DNA of 64,000 nucleotides from Oehlia diaphana (Eukaryota > Glomeromycota > Glomeromycetes > Glomerales > Glomeraceae). Positions within the stretch are counted from its first letter, which is position 1; the number at the start of each line of letters is the position of its first letter. The notes beneath the pieces are model-generated. The model was not told the origin of the DNA. It did no database searches and worked only from the letters and a program-made list of their open reading frames with translations. Position numbers and translations under genes: made by a program. The stretch spans positions 186,783 to 250,782 of the forward strand of contig QZLH01000002.1 of the NCBI GenBank assembly GCA_003833135.1, in the 5' to 3' direction. Shown here piece after piece: positions 37,588-47,142 of the stretch.

Positions 37588-39181
37588 CTATACTTTCAAT
37601 TTCAACTCAAATTCAATAGGATAATGATCGGTAACACGTTTAGCGGCATTTTTAACTGTTTCATTATCAGTTTTTCCATTTAGCCAACCATCATCAAATC
37701 TCCATACTTTAATATTACCAATCCATCTACGTTCATTGGCAGCTTCAAAGATAAATCGATCATAAGCTGTGTCAGGTCCTTCAGCCACTGTCGTATCCAT
37801 ATTATCTTGAATTCCCCATCTTAAATTATTTTTCTTTAAAATAGTGTCAAGTTCTGCACGTTGAGATTTATTTACATAAGAACCTGCAGCATTAAGATCA
37901 CCCATCATTATAATGGGCTCATTAGAGTCTGCACCTGAAGGAGCTAATTCTTCGGAAAAATCTCGTGTAGAGACATGAGAATAACCTCCACAACAACAAC
38001 AAAAGTAACGTTGTAAAAATGAAATGAATGTATTTGGTTCCTTTTGTCCTGTCCCTTTATCTAATTGCCTTTTTTCTTGTACATTATCCCGTTGTAATTT
38101 CTTTCTAACATCCATATAAACTGTATTAACTAACGTACTAATTTCTTCAAACGCATTATTTGGTCGAGTATGGCAACCAACAAGTGTAATTCTAACATTT
38201 TTTCTTTCTAAATGTTGAAATCTAGCAACATAAGGTTCTCTTATAAATTTATCTCCCAATTTATCATCATCATCGATAACATAATCCTCCAAAACTTTCC
38301 ATTCATTACTTCGATACAAGAAAACGTATCTTTCTTGATAAGATGTTCGTCCAATAGGATGACTAGCCACGTAAGCATATGGCGTGGCTGGTGTAGATAC
38401 TTCCTTAGCAAGTTCTTGAATGATATCTTCATTTGCACGAATTTCTTGACATAATATAATACCATAATGTCGTAAAATATCAGCAATAATTCTCATAATA
38501 ATCTTATTGGAAGATTTTTTAGTTCCGAAAGCTTTGATATTAAGAGCACCGATCATGGAAATATTTTTATTAAAAACTTGAGGTCTTGAATGAGAAGGGA
38601 GAGGAAAACCTGACAATAAATCATCAAAATCAGGTGATCCACCGATATCTCCTTCGGTATTTGTAATATTACCACTAATCTTTTTATTAGGAGATTTAAT
38701 TACAGGAGGTGATAATTTTCCTTGATCCAAAATTTCATCTTTCTTATCTTTTAACTTTTGAGCAACTTTTTTGGTCTTATCTTTTACTATGAATTTTGAA
38801 TTTTGAATTAAAGATATTAATGATTTTTAATGAAATTCAAAAAAAAAGTGACTTACGTGTACTTTTTTCTTTATCATCATCATCATAATCATCATCATCA
38901 TCATCAGGATTCTTTTCTTTTGTTGATTTTTTCTTTTTTTTACCTTTTTGTGAAGAAGATTGTTCTGCGGTATCATCAATATATTCTTCACTTTCCGAAT
39001 CGGAAGGTTTATATTTATCAACAACCTTTTTATTTGTTTTTTTTGTTTTCGTAGATTTTTTTGATTTTTTTTTTGGTTCGGTTCCAGTTTCTTCTAATTC
39101 TTCTTCTTCTGATTCATCATCTTCTTCTACTTCCTCAGACGATGGTTCATATTCTGAATCTTTATCACGTTTTGGAGGCAT
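37588..39181 (-). CDS. DNase I-fold (endonuclease/phosphatase family) protein, charged N-terminus (507 aa)
   Basis: Two exons: 39181-38857 and 38786-37588 (donor GTAAGT, acceptor TAG). The first ~130 residues are strongly charged, with acidic Ser/Glu runs and Lys clusters (KKKSKKSTKTKKTNKK) typical of nuclear proteins. The catalytic domain follows, with the DNase I signature residues in order: GALNIKAFG, CQE, YQERYVFLYR, GCHTRP (His), GDLNAAGSYV (Asp-Asn), YDRFIF and TDHYPIEF (Asp-His). All metal and acid-base residues seem to be present, so it should be an active phosphodiesterase or nuclease. An insertion of about 60 residues before GDLN contains four adjacent Cys (YFCCCCGGYS), an unusual feature. 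The likely role is DNA degradation or repair. A lipid phosphatase of the same fold is less likely because of the TDHYP motif. Confidence 0.82.
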
Positions 39182-39540
39182 GATTGTATTTTTTTCAAAT
39201 TCGTTAAATAATTTCGATTAAAAAAAAAAAATAATAATAATAATTTTTTTTCGATCAAAGGGATGGAGGAAGAAAAATATGAATTCGAATTACAAAATGA
39301 TTTTTATATATGACATATATGACGTTTAAAAAATGACTGTAACCAAATGGTTGTAACAAATCATTTAATTTAAGAATAGTGATGTTACCCAAATAAGCGC
39401 CTAGCCACAGTTTAAATTTTTTTACGCTTAGCCCAATTAAATTCCCGCTCATAAGCCAATACTAAGCCTACTGGCTATATTATTAATAAAATACGGGAAA
39501 TCCCATTTTTAACATAAGATAAAAAAATCTAAAAAAATTA

Positions 39541-39586
<46 letters not shown>

Positions 39587-39797
39587 ATTATTCTATATTT
39601 AGGTCTATATTGATAATATTGATATATTGACATATTGTGTGTGTCGCAAATATTTCTTTCATATCGGATTCGATCGGCTGCCCGCAGTATATTTCTTATC
39701 TCGATTTAATCTATACGACACTACGACCCCATTCATTTACCTCGCTTTATAAGTTTTCCCTATAATAGAATAATAAAAAAAACGTTATACCCACGAT
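39182..39797. other. Intergenic with T/A homopolymer palindrome
   Basis: Between two minus-strand genes. It holds a run of T followed directly by A at about 39540-39583, a potential hairpin, and no coding signal. Confidence 0.5.
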
Positions 39798-40691
39798 TTA
39801 TTGTCCTTTTATCGATAAGATTATTTCCTTTTTCTTTTCTTCTTTAATAGTTTTATCATTGGTTCCTTTCTTTTTCTTCTTTTTCTTTTTAGAAATTTCG
39901 GAACTAACTTTATTCTCTTTTATATTTTTATCTTTATCATTCTTATTGATTTCTATCCCTTTTTGTTGCTTTTCTTCTTTATTGGTCTCCTTAACAACTT
40001 TATTTGTTATTTTATTTGTTGTTTTATCATCTTTCTTATCATCTTTCTTATCAACTTTATTATCATCATTCTTCTTCTTCATTTCTACCATTCCTTTTTG
40101 TTTATCTTTTTCTTCTTTCTTATCATCATTCTTCTTCATTTCTTCAATGGTTTTATTTTGTCCTTCCTTAACAACTTTATTGGTCTTATTTTTCTCAAAA
40201 TAATAATCAACTATGTCTGATGTGAATTTTTTCATTTCTTCTTCCATTCCATTAAATATCATTACTGAACAATAAGCTTCCATCATTTCTCCCAAATGAT
40301 AATTATTTTTAGTATGCTGTAACATCAGTTTATCTAATTCACATTTAACTGCTATTTCAGCTAAAAATTCTCTTTGAATTATTTCGTTAGCGATTATTAT
40401 AAAATCTTTTCTAATCGCATCAGGAACTTTTAATTTTAATGCTCTTGTCGCATAATAATTATATGCTCTGTCTCCAATAAAAGAATCTAATCTATCATAT
40501 TCAGTAAAAAGTGTTGTAACAACTTTTTCATCGTTAATTTTTGGTAGGTTGATTTTTTTTGTGGAATAAAAAGCTGAAGGAAGAAATCTTAAATTTAAGG
40601 AGCTATAAACTGTACGTGCTATTATTGGATTTTGTTGTTGTAATTTGATAAAATTATTGGAATTTTTTAAGTTCTGTTGTAATCGAAACAT
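39798..40691 (-). CDS. RNase III-fold protein, mitochondrial-type, Lys-rich tail (297 aa)
   Basis: Single exon. Residues 1-45 look like a mitochondrial presequence (Arg/Asn/Gln-rich, no acid, ending RFLPSAFYSTKK). Residues ~60-165 form an RNase III-like helical fold: IGDRAYNYYATRALKLKVP matches the canonical FLGDAVL helix, then FLAEIAVKCELDKL and GEMMEAYCSVMIFNG. The canonical catalytic Glu before FLGD is not retained, and the distal Asp is Glu, so catalysis is doubtful. This pattern recalls the fungal mitoribosomal proteins mL57/mL44, which use the fold structurally. The last 130 residues are a Lys/Asp/Glu repeat region (KKDDKKDDK). It is a close paralogue of the gene at 44.5 kb, in inverted orientation, with KPTN between them. 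Confidence 0.72.
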   Translation of the reverse strand: MFRLQQNLKNSNNFIKLQQQNPIIARTVYSSLNLRFLPSAFYSTKKINLPKINDEKVVTTLFTEYDRLDSFIGDRAYNYYATRALKLKVPDAIRKDFIIIANEIIQREFLAEIAVKCELDKLMLQHTKNNYHLGEMMEAYCSVMIFNGMEEEMKKFTSDIVDYYFEKNKTNKVVKEGQNKTIEEMKKNDDKKEEKDKQKGMVEMKKKNDDNKVDKKDDKKDDKTTNKITNKVVKETNKEEKQQKGIEINKNDKDKNIKENKVSSEISKKKKKKKKGTNDKTIKEEKKKEIILSIKGQ

Positions 40692-42047
40692 CTTTAATAA
40701 GAGTTAACAAGTTTTTTTGTTAAATGAGAGTATAGAAAGAAATATTATCACAAATGGTAAAAAACGTACGTAATTTATACAAAATTTCCTCTTTTTGAAA
40801 ATCATTCATTGAATGCCATATTAGGGAACAATTATAGAATCGGTCTAAAAATATTCGTCAAAAAGAATAGTAAATTTGATAAAAGCGAGTAATAACCGAA
40901 ATCCAAAACAAAAAAAAATTCAGGATCTGAAACTTAATAAAAAACAAATAAATTACCTTTTTTAATTTGGTTCCTTGAATTAAAATTGATATTACGCCAA
41001 ATTATTTATTATATTTAAGAAACCCTTTGTTTTGGATCTGCATTAGGATATTGGTTATGGGAGTCTCTTTTGCGAATTGGCGTAAAAATATTACATGTGC
41101 ATATTTTTTTTTACCAATCGAAATCTTCGGTCATGGATTTCCCCTTGCACGGACAACGAGCAGATTTTCCGACGCCAAGCATAATCGGAGTGACGATCAA
41201 ATCCCAGAAGTAAGTGTCACAAGGTTTTGTACAATGTAAAAATGTACAATGTAACAATATAAGTTTATCAGATGTTAGAATTCCGGAAAATTCTAAAATT
41301 ATTTCTGTATTTGGATCCTTTGTATGTATAAATAATATGACTATTTAAATTGAAATAATTTCTCGATATTTAGTACACGTTTCATAATGCTGAATTTGGG
41401 AAACTTATTCTAATACACATAATGTAATTAAATTTGAACTATTATAGTTAATAAATGTAATACTTAACTGTAATGATGGAATTTTATTCCGAATAACTTC
41501 TGTATAAATATCTATAATTGTCATAAAAAGGAGTTTGTCATAAAAAATATCATTGTAATTTTACCCAATATACTTACATATTATCAAATACTCCGAAATA
41601 AGCACTTGTTCTTTGTAAACAGGAATAAGACAAAGCTATATTACTTAGTTAAAGTTTATTGATTATTTTAATGGTATAATAGATTCTAATCATTTAATTG
41701 TACAATTATCTATATATCAGATATCGGAATATCGGATTTATTCCTATCGATCGAATATCAATTTCTTTAATGGTGTACATTCAAAAATCGGATTATGTTT
41801 CCTTTCTCGTATCACATGTCATGATACTTATCCGAAATATGCAATGATTTTCCTTACACATTTTGCAACTTCGGAGAATGATTTTATTGGTTCGTGTCAA
41901 TTCTGTCAAATTATAGATTGAATTTTTTTTCTTCATTCTTAAAATTTTTTTTTTTTTTTTCATCTATTTCATCTACCGAATAAAAAATTTTTCCGAATTA
42001 TATGATTTCATTATCTTTTATATTTTTTAATTTATAATATTTTTATA
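40692..42047. other. Intergenic; 5' flanks of two divergent genes
   Basis: No coding signal. It contains an inverted repeat, TTACGCCAAATT / AATTGGCGTAA, at 40992-41085 and several ATATCGGATTT-type palindromic motifs at about 41715-41800. Promoters of the RNase III-like gene (left) and of KPTN (right) must lie here. Confidence 0.45.
40992..41085. repeat. Short inverted-repeat element (TTACGCCAA ends)
   Basis: The ends TTACGCCAAATT and AATTGGCGTAA are inverted copies about 70 bases apart. The same TTACGCCAA/TTGGCGTAA motif recurs at 2411-2420, 2962-2971 and, imperfectly, at 46229-46262. It may be a tiny MITE. Confidence 0.4.
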
Positions 42048-44402
42048 ATGGAAACTGAAGAATACTTCAATGAAAGTCATTACGAACACTTTCCTTCGGG
42101 AGGTAGAACGTAATTTTTTTCTCGAGTTTTTATCACCTATTATCCAATTTTCATTAAAAAAAAATAGATTAAAAATTAAAACTGCTTATTAAAAAATATT
42201 TTCCTTTAGAAATATCTATGGATTATCTGTATTCACCTCATATTTAGAAAGTGGTTTACCTTGTCTTCCAGAATTTCCATCAAATGCTCTTAAAAATCCT
42301 CCTCATGAGATTTTTGCTTATAATTTGAGAAAAAAGAATAATAATAAAAGTAAAAAGTCACGTATCTCAGCTAAATAAAAATTTTTAATTTAAATTAATA
42401 ATTTTATAATATTAATAATGTAGGAATCCATCAACATTTATTCGTAAGTTTTTTCTATGGAATTAACTGTTTTGTTTCAGGATCAGGACATTGGAATACA
42501 ATTGAATTACCATTAGATATTAAAGATATTGGTAATTTTGTAAATTTTTAAAATTTTTATACTTCATTTTATATTTATTCATTTGATATTTAAAATTATA
42601 TAATAGGTGAAATAATTTCAATGGATGTATTTTCTTCAATTAATTCGGATCTAACCATTGCCTTGACAACAGTCAATGTAAACCTTTTAATTTATTTTTC
42701 TTTAAAATATTCAAAAGAAATATTTTTTTTAACAACATAAATGTTTAATTGTAGTCAAATCAAACGATCACATTTGAAGATGAGAACCAATTTTTTCTTC
42801 AGATTTATTCTTTGGTGGATGATTCAACATCAACATTTATGGAAGATGCTATTTATAAGGTTGTTGGTAAGAATAAATTGTATTAGCAAAACTTTTTTAA
42901 TAAATTCGATTATTATTAGATTATAGATTATAACATTTTTTTTTAAAAAAATTTTTTTTTTAGAAAAAGATTGTCATCAAAGTATTATGCTTCATTTCAC
43001 ACCCACGCAACTCTTTCACACTAAGATTAATAAAGATGGTGAAGATTGTTCTGCTTTGCTTTTATGTGGGACTGAAGGTGGTATACATTTATATATTGAA
43101 GTGAGTTCAAAAATAATATATATTGTGCATAATTATATAATATTTATATATAATTTAAACTAATTATTTGGTGATTTCTTTTTTATCAAAATTTTTAATA
43201 ACAATTATTGTAATGTTAAGGACAAATACGCAAAGAAATGGGAACAATCATCTATACAACCTTATTTTCCTTTCATTGCTGGATTAACTAGATCAGCTAA
43301 TTCTGATTTAAAGTAATATAAAAAATTAATTTTAGTAAACCTATTTAATCCATTACTAATTTTTACTTTTTTTTAAAAGGATATTATCTTTGGAAATTAA
43401 AGAATTTCATAATGTTAAAATTATAGCAGTAGGGTGCCAAAATGGAATGCTTCACATATCAGTCTTAAAGCGAAATGATTCGAATGAAGAATTTGGTAAA
43501 TTAATATAATGTTTTTTTACATTAAAACAAATTCATATTTATTAATGAAATTTTTAAAATTTTATGATTTTTAAAGTACAAGAACAATCATCAGTTGCAC
43601 TATTTAGTCCTATCACTTCAATATCTATTTTCACATCATCTACAAGTAAAGGTTTGTAAATTATATAATTGAAGTTTTTTTCTTATAAGAATTTAACAAA
43701 TGGAATTTTTTTTTTTTTAAGATAAACAAGAAGAAATTCATATGCTTGTTACTTGTGCCGTAGAACAAGCAATTATATACTGGTATGATGATTATGATAA
43801 TGCGCTTTAACTTTTTATTATTTTATTTGGATATTTATGGACAATTTATTCATGTTTCAGTTATGTAGATAAAGAAATTCTTAAAAGTCCAATATATTTA
43901 AGAGAATGTTCACAACATGATAGTGTTTTATGTTCTCATATAATGGATATAGATTGGGATGGTAAAAATGAGATTCTTATCGGAACTTATGGCAGAGAAT
44001 TACTTATTTATAAACAAAGTGAGTTATGAATATTATCATAATATAAATTTTACATATTATAGTATAATGTATAATATTTTTTATTTAGATGTTAATTCTC
44101 AAGGTATGATTACGTACCAATTGTTATGGCAAAGGTCTTTTACACATCCTATTTATAGAATAACTAGCCTAGATTTAAATGAAGATGGAATTGAAGAACT
44201 TATCGTAGCTACTCAACATGGTGTACATATTTTACAGGTAAACAAATTTTAAGATTATATATTTAAGTTTTACATATTATTTTATATTGTTATTAATTTT
44301 GTTTTTTTAAAGCCAAATTTAAGTAAAGCCAAAGAACAACTTTTGAAAATATTAGATGAAATTGATAATTTAAATAAGGAATATAAAAAACTTTGTATAT
44401 AA
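42048..44402 (+). CDS. KPTN: Kaptin (KPTN) homologue, KICSTOR-type beta-propeller
   Basis: In animals kaptin is an actin-associated protein and a subunit of KICSTOR, which recruits GATOR1 to lysosomes for amino-acid control of TORC1. About nine to ten short exons are joined here by homology. Exon 1 has METEEYFNESHYEHFPSGGR; the next starts NIYGLSVFTSYLESG, equivalent to the SNVYGLA start in human KPTN. Later come WNTIELPLDIKDIGEIISMD, PFIAGLTRSA and GCQNGMLHISVLKR. The last exons are diagnostic: HDSVLCSHIMDIDWDG, EILIGTYGRELLIYK, LLWQRSFTHPIYRITSLDLN and ATQHGVHILQ, followed by a coiled C-terminus. Length is about 430 aa, as in human. Start and stop are clear; the middle junctions are less certain. 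Confidence 0.87.
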
Positions 44403-44547
44403 TTATTTACAGATCTAATTAATAATTTTTTTGTTAAATGACACGTGTTTGCTGAATGAGGTCATAAAAGATGAACTTATTTTTAACTATAAAAGGAATT
44501 GATATCCGTATATAAATCGAATTTTTTTTTTTTTGATTTGATTTAAA

Positions 44548-45075
44548 ATGTCTCGTATAACAAATCTTTTAAAAGATTCATTAAATTTTATTTTAAACTC
44601 TCAGAAACTAAAATTCTTTCCATCATCTTCATCACAAAAAAAATTAAAACTTCCACCATTAAAAGATGAAACTCTTCGTGACGAAATTTTAACACATCCA
44701 GCAGCACCGTTAAATAATCATCATCCATACAGAAGATACTGTTTTTATGGAGATAAAGCATACAATTATTTTATAGCAAGAGAATTATATAATAGGTTAC
44801 CTAATGCAAGCAATGGAGAACTTAGTATATTAACCAATAAACTTATATCAAGAAGTTTTCTTGCAGAAGTAGCTATTGAATGTGGTTTAGATAAATTGAT
44901 TAAAGTAGCCAAAAATGCTCCAATATCCACCGGAATTTTATGTGAAAATGTTGAAGCTCATTTTGCTATATATATATTAAATGGTATGGAAGATGAAATG
45001 AAAAAGTTTACTTCTGATATTATTGATTTTTATTTTGAAAACGAGATGAACAAAAAGAAAAAGGAAACTTCATAA
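44548..45075 (+). CDS. RNase III-fold protein, paralogue of the 40-kb gene (175 aa)
   Basis: Single exon, only 145 bp after the KPTN stop and on the same strand. The N-terminal ~45 residues are basic and hydrophobic (possible mitochondrial presequence). The RNase III-like fold spans about 45-160: ILTHPAAP, FYGDKAYNYFIARELYNRLP, FLAEVAIECGLDKLIK, VEAHFAIYILNG. It shares long near-identical stretches with the 39.8-40.7 kb protein (GMEDEMKKFTSDIIDFYF against GMEEEMKKFTSDIVDYYF). It lacks the long Lys-rich tail, ending MNKKKKETS. As in the paralogue, the catalytic Glu before FxGD is replaced (here Cys) and the distal Asp is Glu, so a structural, mitoribosome-like role is more likely than RNA cleavage. 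Confidence 0.72.
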   Translation: MSRITNLLKDSLNFILNSQKLKFFPSSSSQKKLKLPPLKDETLRDEILTHPAAPLNNHHPYRRYCFYGDKAYNYFIARELYNRLPNASNGELSILTNKLISRSFLAEVAIECGLDKLIKVAKNAPISTGILCENVEAHFAIYILNGMEDEMKKFTSDIIDFYFENEMNKKKKETS

Positions 45076-47142
45076 AAATAATTAGTTTTCTCTCTTTTTT
45101 ATTTGAATGAATAATTTTAATTATGTACAGCAATATATATTTACATTTTTTTTTATGTATCTGGAATTAAAGATTTTTTGTTTTTTTTTTTTAAAAAAAA
45201 AGTACACTATTACAATTATTACCATGAGGTTTTAACCAGTTATTTTGCAAATGATAACATACTTAGTAATTGTTTGTCAAAGTAATTGTAAGAAATTTTT
45301 GAATGTTTACTCTTAATGAATCCAGTATCTTTAGGTGTAAAATTTCATTTTTACATGATCTTTATACACATATATTTGGACTTTCGGTTAAAAGATCCAT
45401 GCTGATCTCAAAGCAATATTATTTACCACGTTTCCTCGTTCGCGATTTTCTAGTTATCAGTAATTTAAAATTGTATACGGGACGTTAGTCTTCGTGGTAT
45501 CCGCCGTGATGATAACGAGATCAAGGCTCTTATGTTTTGTAGCAGTAAACATGTGAGTTTGTGACACACCAAATTAAGAGAATAGTCGATCGACACACTT
45601 CAAATGTCATTAAAGATTATGTATATTTTATGAATTGGATATTAATCCATTCGGATGGTTATCCGGATGATCCATTATTTACGAATCGGTCATCTTATAT
45701 TGAGATGGTCATCCGGATCATCTATTTCAGTATTTATTTACGGACCGGATGATGAATTATTATTTTTCAACTTAGTAATTATACTGTATTTCATATATTA
45801 TATTAATTTTTATTAAAAAATAAGCTAATTACGTATGATAATAATTTCTTAAAAAAATTATACATCATAAAAGATTATATTAAATGTGTTTAATAAATAA
45901 TTATTAAATATCAAAATTTTTCATTTTAATTAGAAATGATTCTAGTTTATTTTTATCAGTTTAATTTTTAATCCCCGGTCGCACTAAGTGTCACTCATGA
46001 TCACCTCCATACTAATTTTTAAAAATTGCGCGTGGTTAGCTGAGTTTATAAATGATCTACTTATTTCCCGTCCTTATTATAGAATTACCAATTTTAGTTT
46101 AAAATAATTAAGTTTAAAATAGTTAATATTACACTCCAGTGGATTACCCATTTATTTCACGGTAAGGGAACATTAGAGTTTTTTCCCTAGTGAATTTTTG
46201 TCACGCATTATTTGTCACATACATAATCTCATAACGCCAAGTTAATGCTAACTTTGGCCGTAAAAGAAATTTTCCCTTAAACCATATATTCGGGTCAATA
46301 TAGTGTAAATATCCATTAACAGTTAACCTTTATTGGATTAAATGATTTGCCAAAATTTTAATATTTTGTCCAATCTGCAAATTAATACTTGGTTTGTAAA
46401 TCTTTGTCCCCAATCCCCATTACACACTGTATAATCAAGGTAGTAGCACGAAGAGGCACAGCGGGCGTTCCAAGTCATTACTTTGTTTACCTTTTTTAGT
46501 TCTCGAATTCCACCAAAATTCATTAAAGTTTTAAAAAGTAAAATGAATAAAAATTCTCAAATAATTTGTATAAATAATTTGAGTAGTTTGCAGAATAATA
46601 AATTTATCTTTAATAAGATTAGTATTTGAGACCTAAATTAAGTAAGATCCCATAAATTTTTACAGGTTCAAATTCAAAGAAACCAGAAGAGAATGAATCT
46701 CTTTTTGTGTTTATTATATATATATTAACTATTGACATCTCTATTGAATATGATCTTCGCTTCTTAACATTGTTCGATAATTATTCTAATTTTTAAAGGT
46801 TTTTTTGCGATACGATTTGTACGATTTCATGTAAATGTAAACAAGGAATATTTTTTCGTAAACTTGTAAAAATGTTGACATGGGAAAGATTTTCTAATCA
46901 TCCTTTTTAATTACTGATTGACGGGATTCAAAAAAAAATTTACGTATTACAAAATTAACCGTCCTTCATTGAGATGAATATGTATGGTAAATAATTAACA
47001 TATATAGATTAGAATATTTTTTTTTTAGTAGGTGTTACCAACATTGTGGATAATGCTACAAAGATAAAAGGAGTTAAATTAAGAATTAGCATATAAACAA
47101 AATTTTCTTTGTTTCTACTCTCTCAATTTTTTATTTACAATT
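45076..47142. other. Intergenic, 2.1 kb
   Basis: No gene is supported. It contains a run of TCCGGATGATC-type inverted motifs at about 45650-45750, an imperfect hairpin with TAACGCCAAGTTA/TAACTTTGGCCGTAA at 46229-46262, and the promoter region of the kinase-Sel1 gene on the right. Confidence 0.5.

Noticed and set aside
38241..39054. Extra frames on both strands over the DNase I-fold gene
   Set aside because: Other-frame readings of the same exons; the chosen frame carries all catalytic motifs.
39859..40220. Plus-strand Phe/Leu/Ser-rich frames
   Set aside because: Antisense shadows of the Lys-rich tail of the minus-strand RNase III-like gene.
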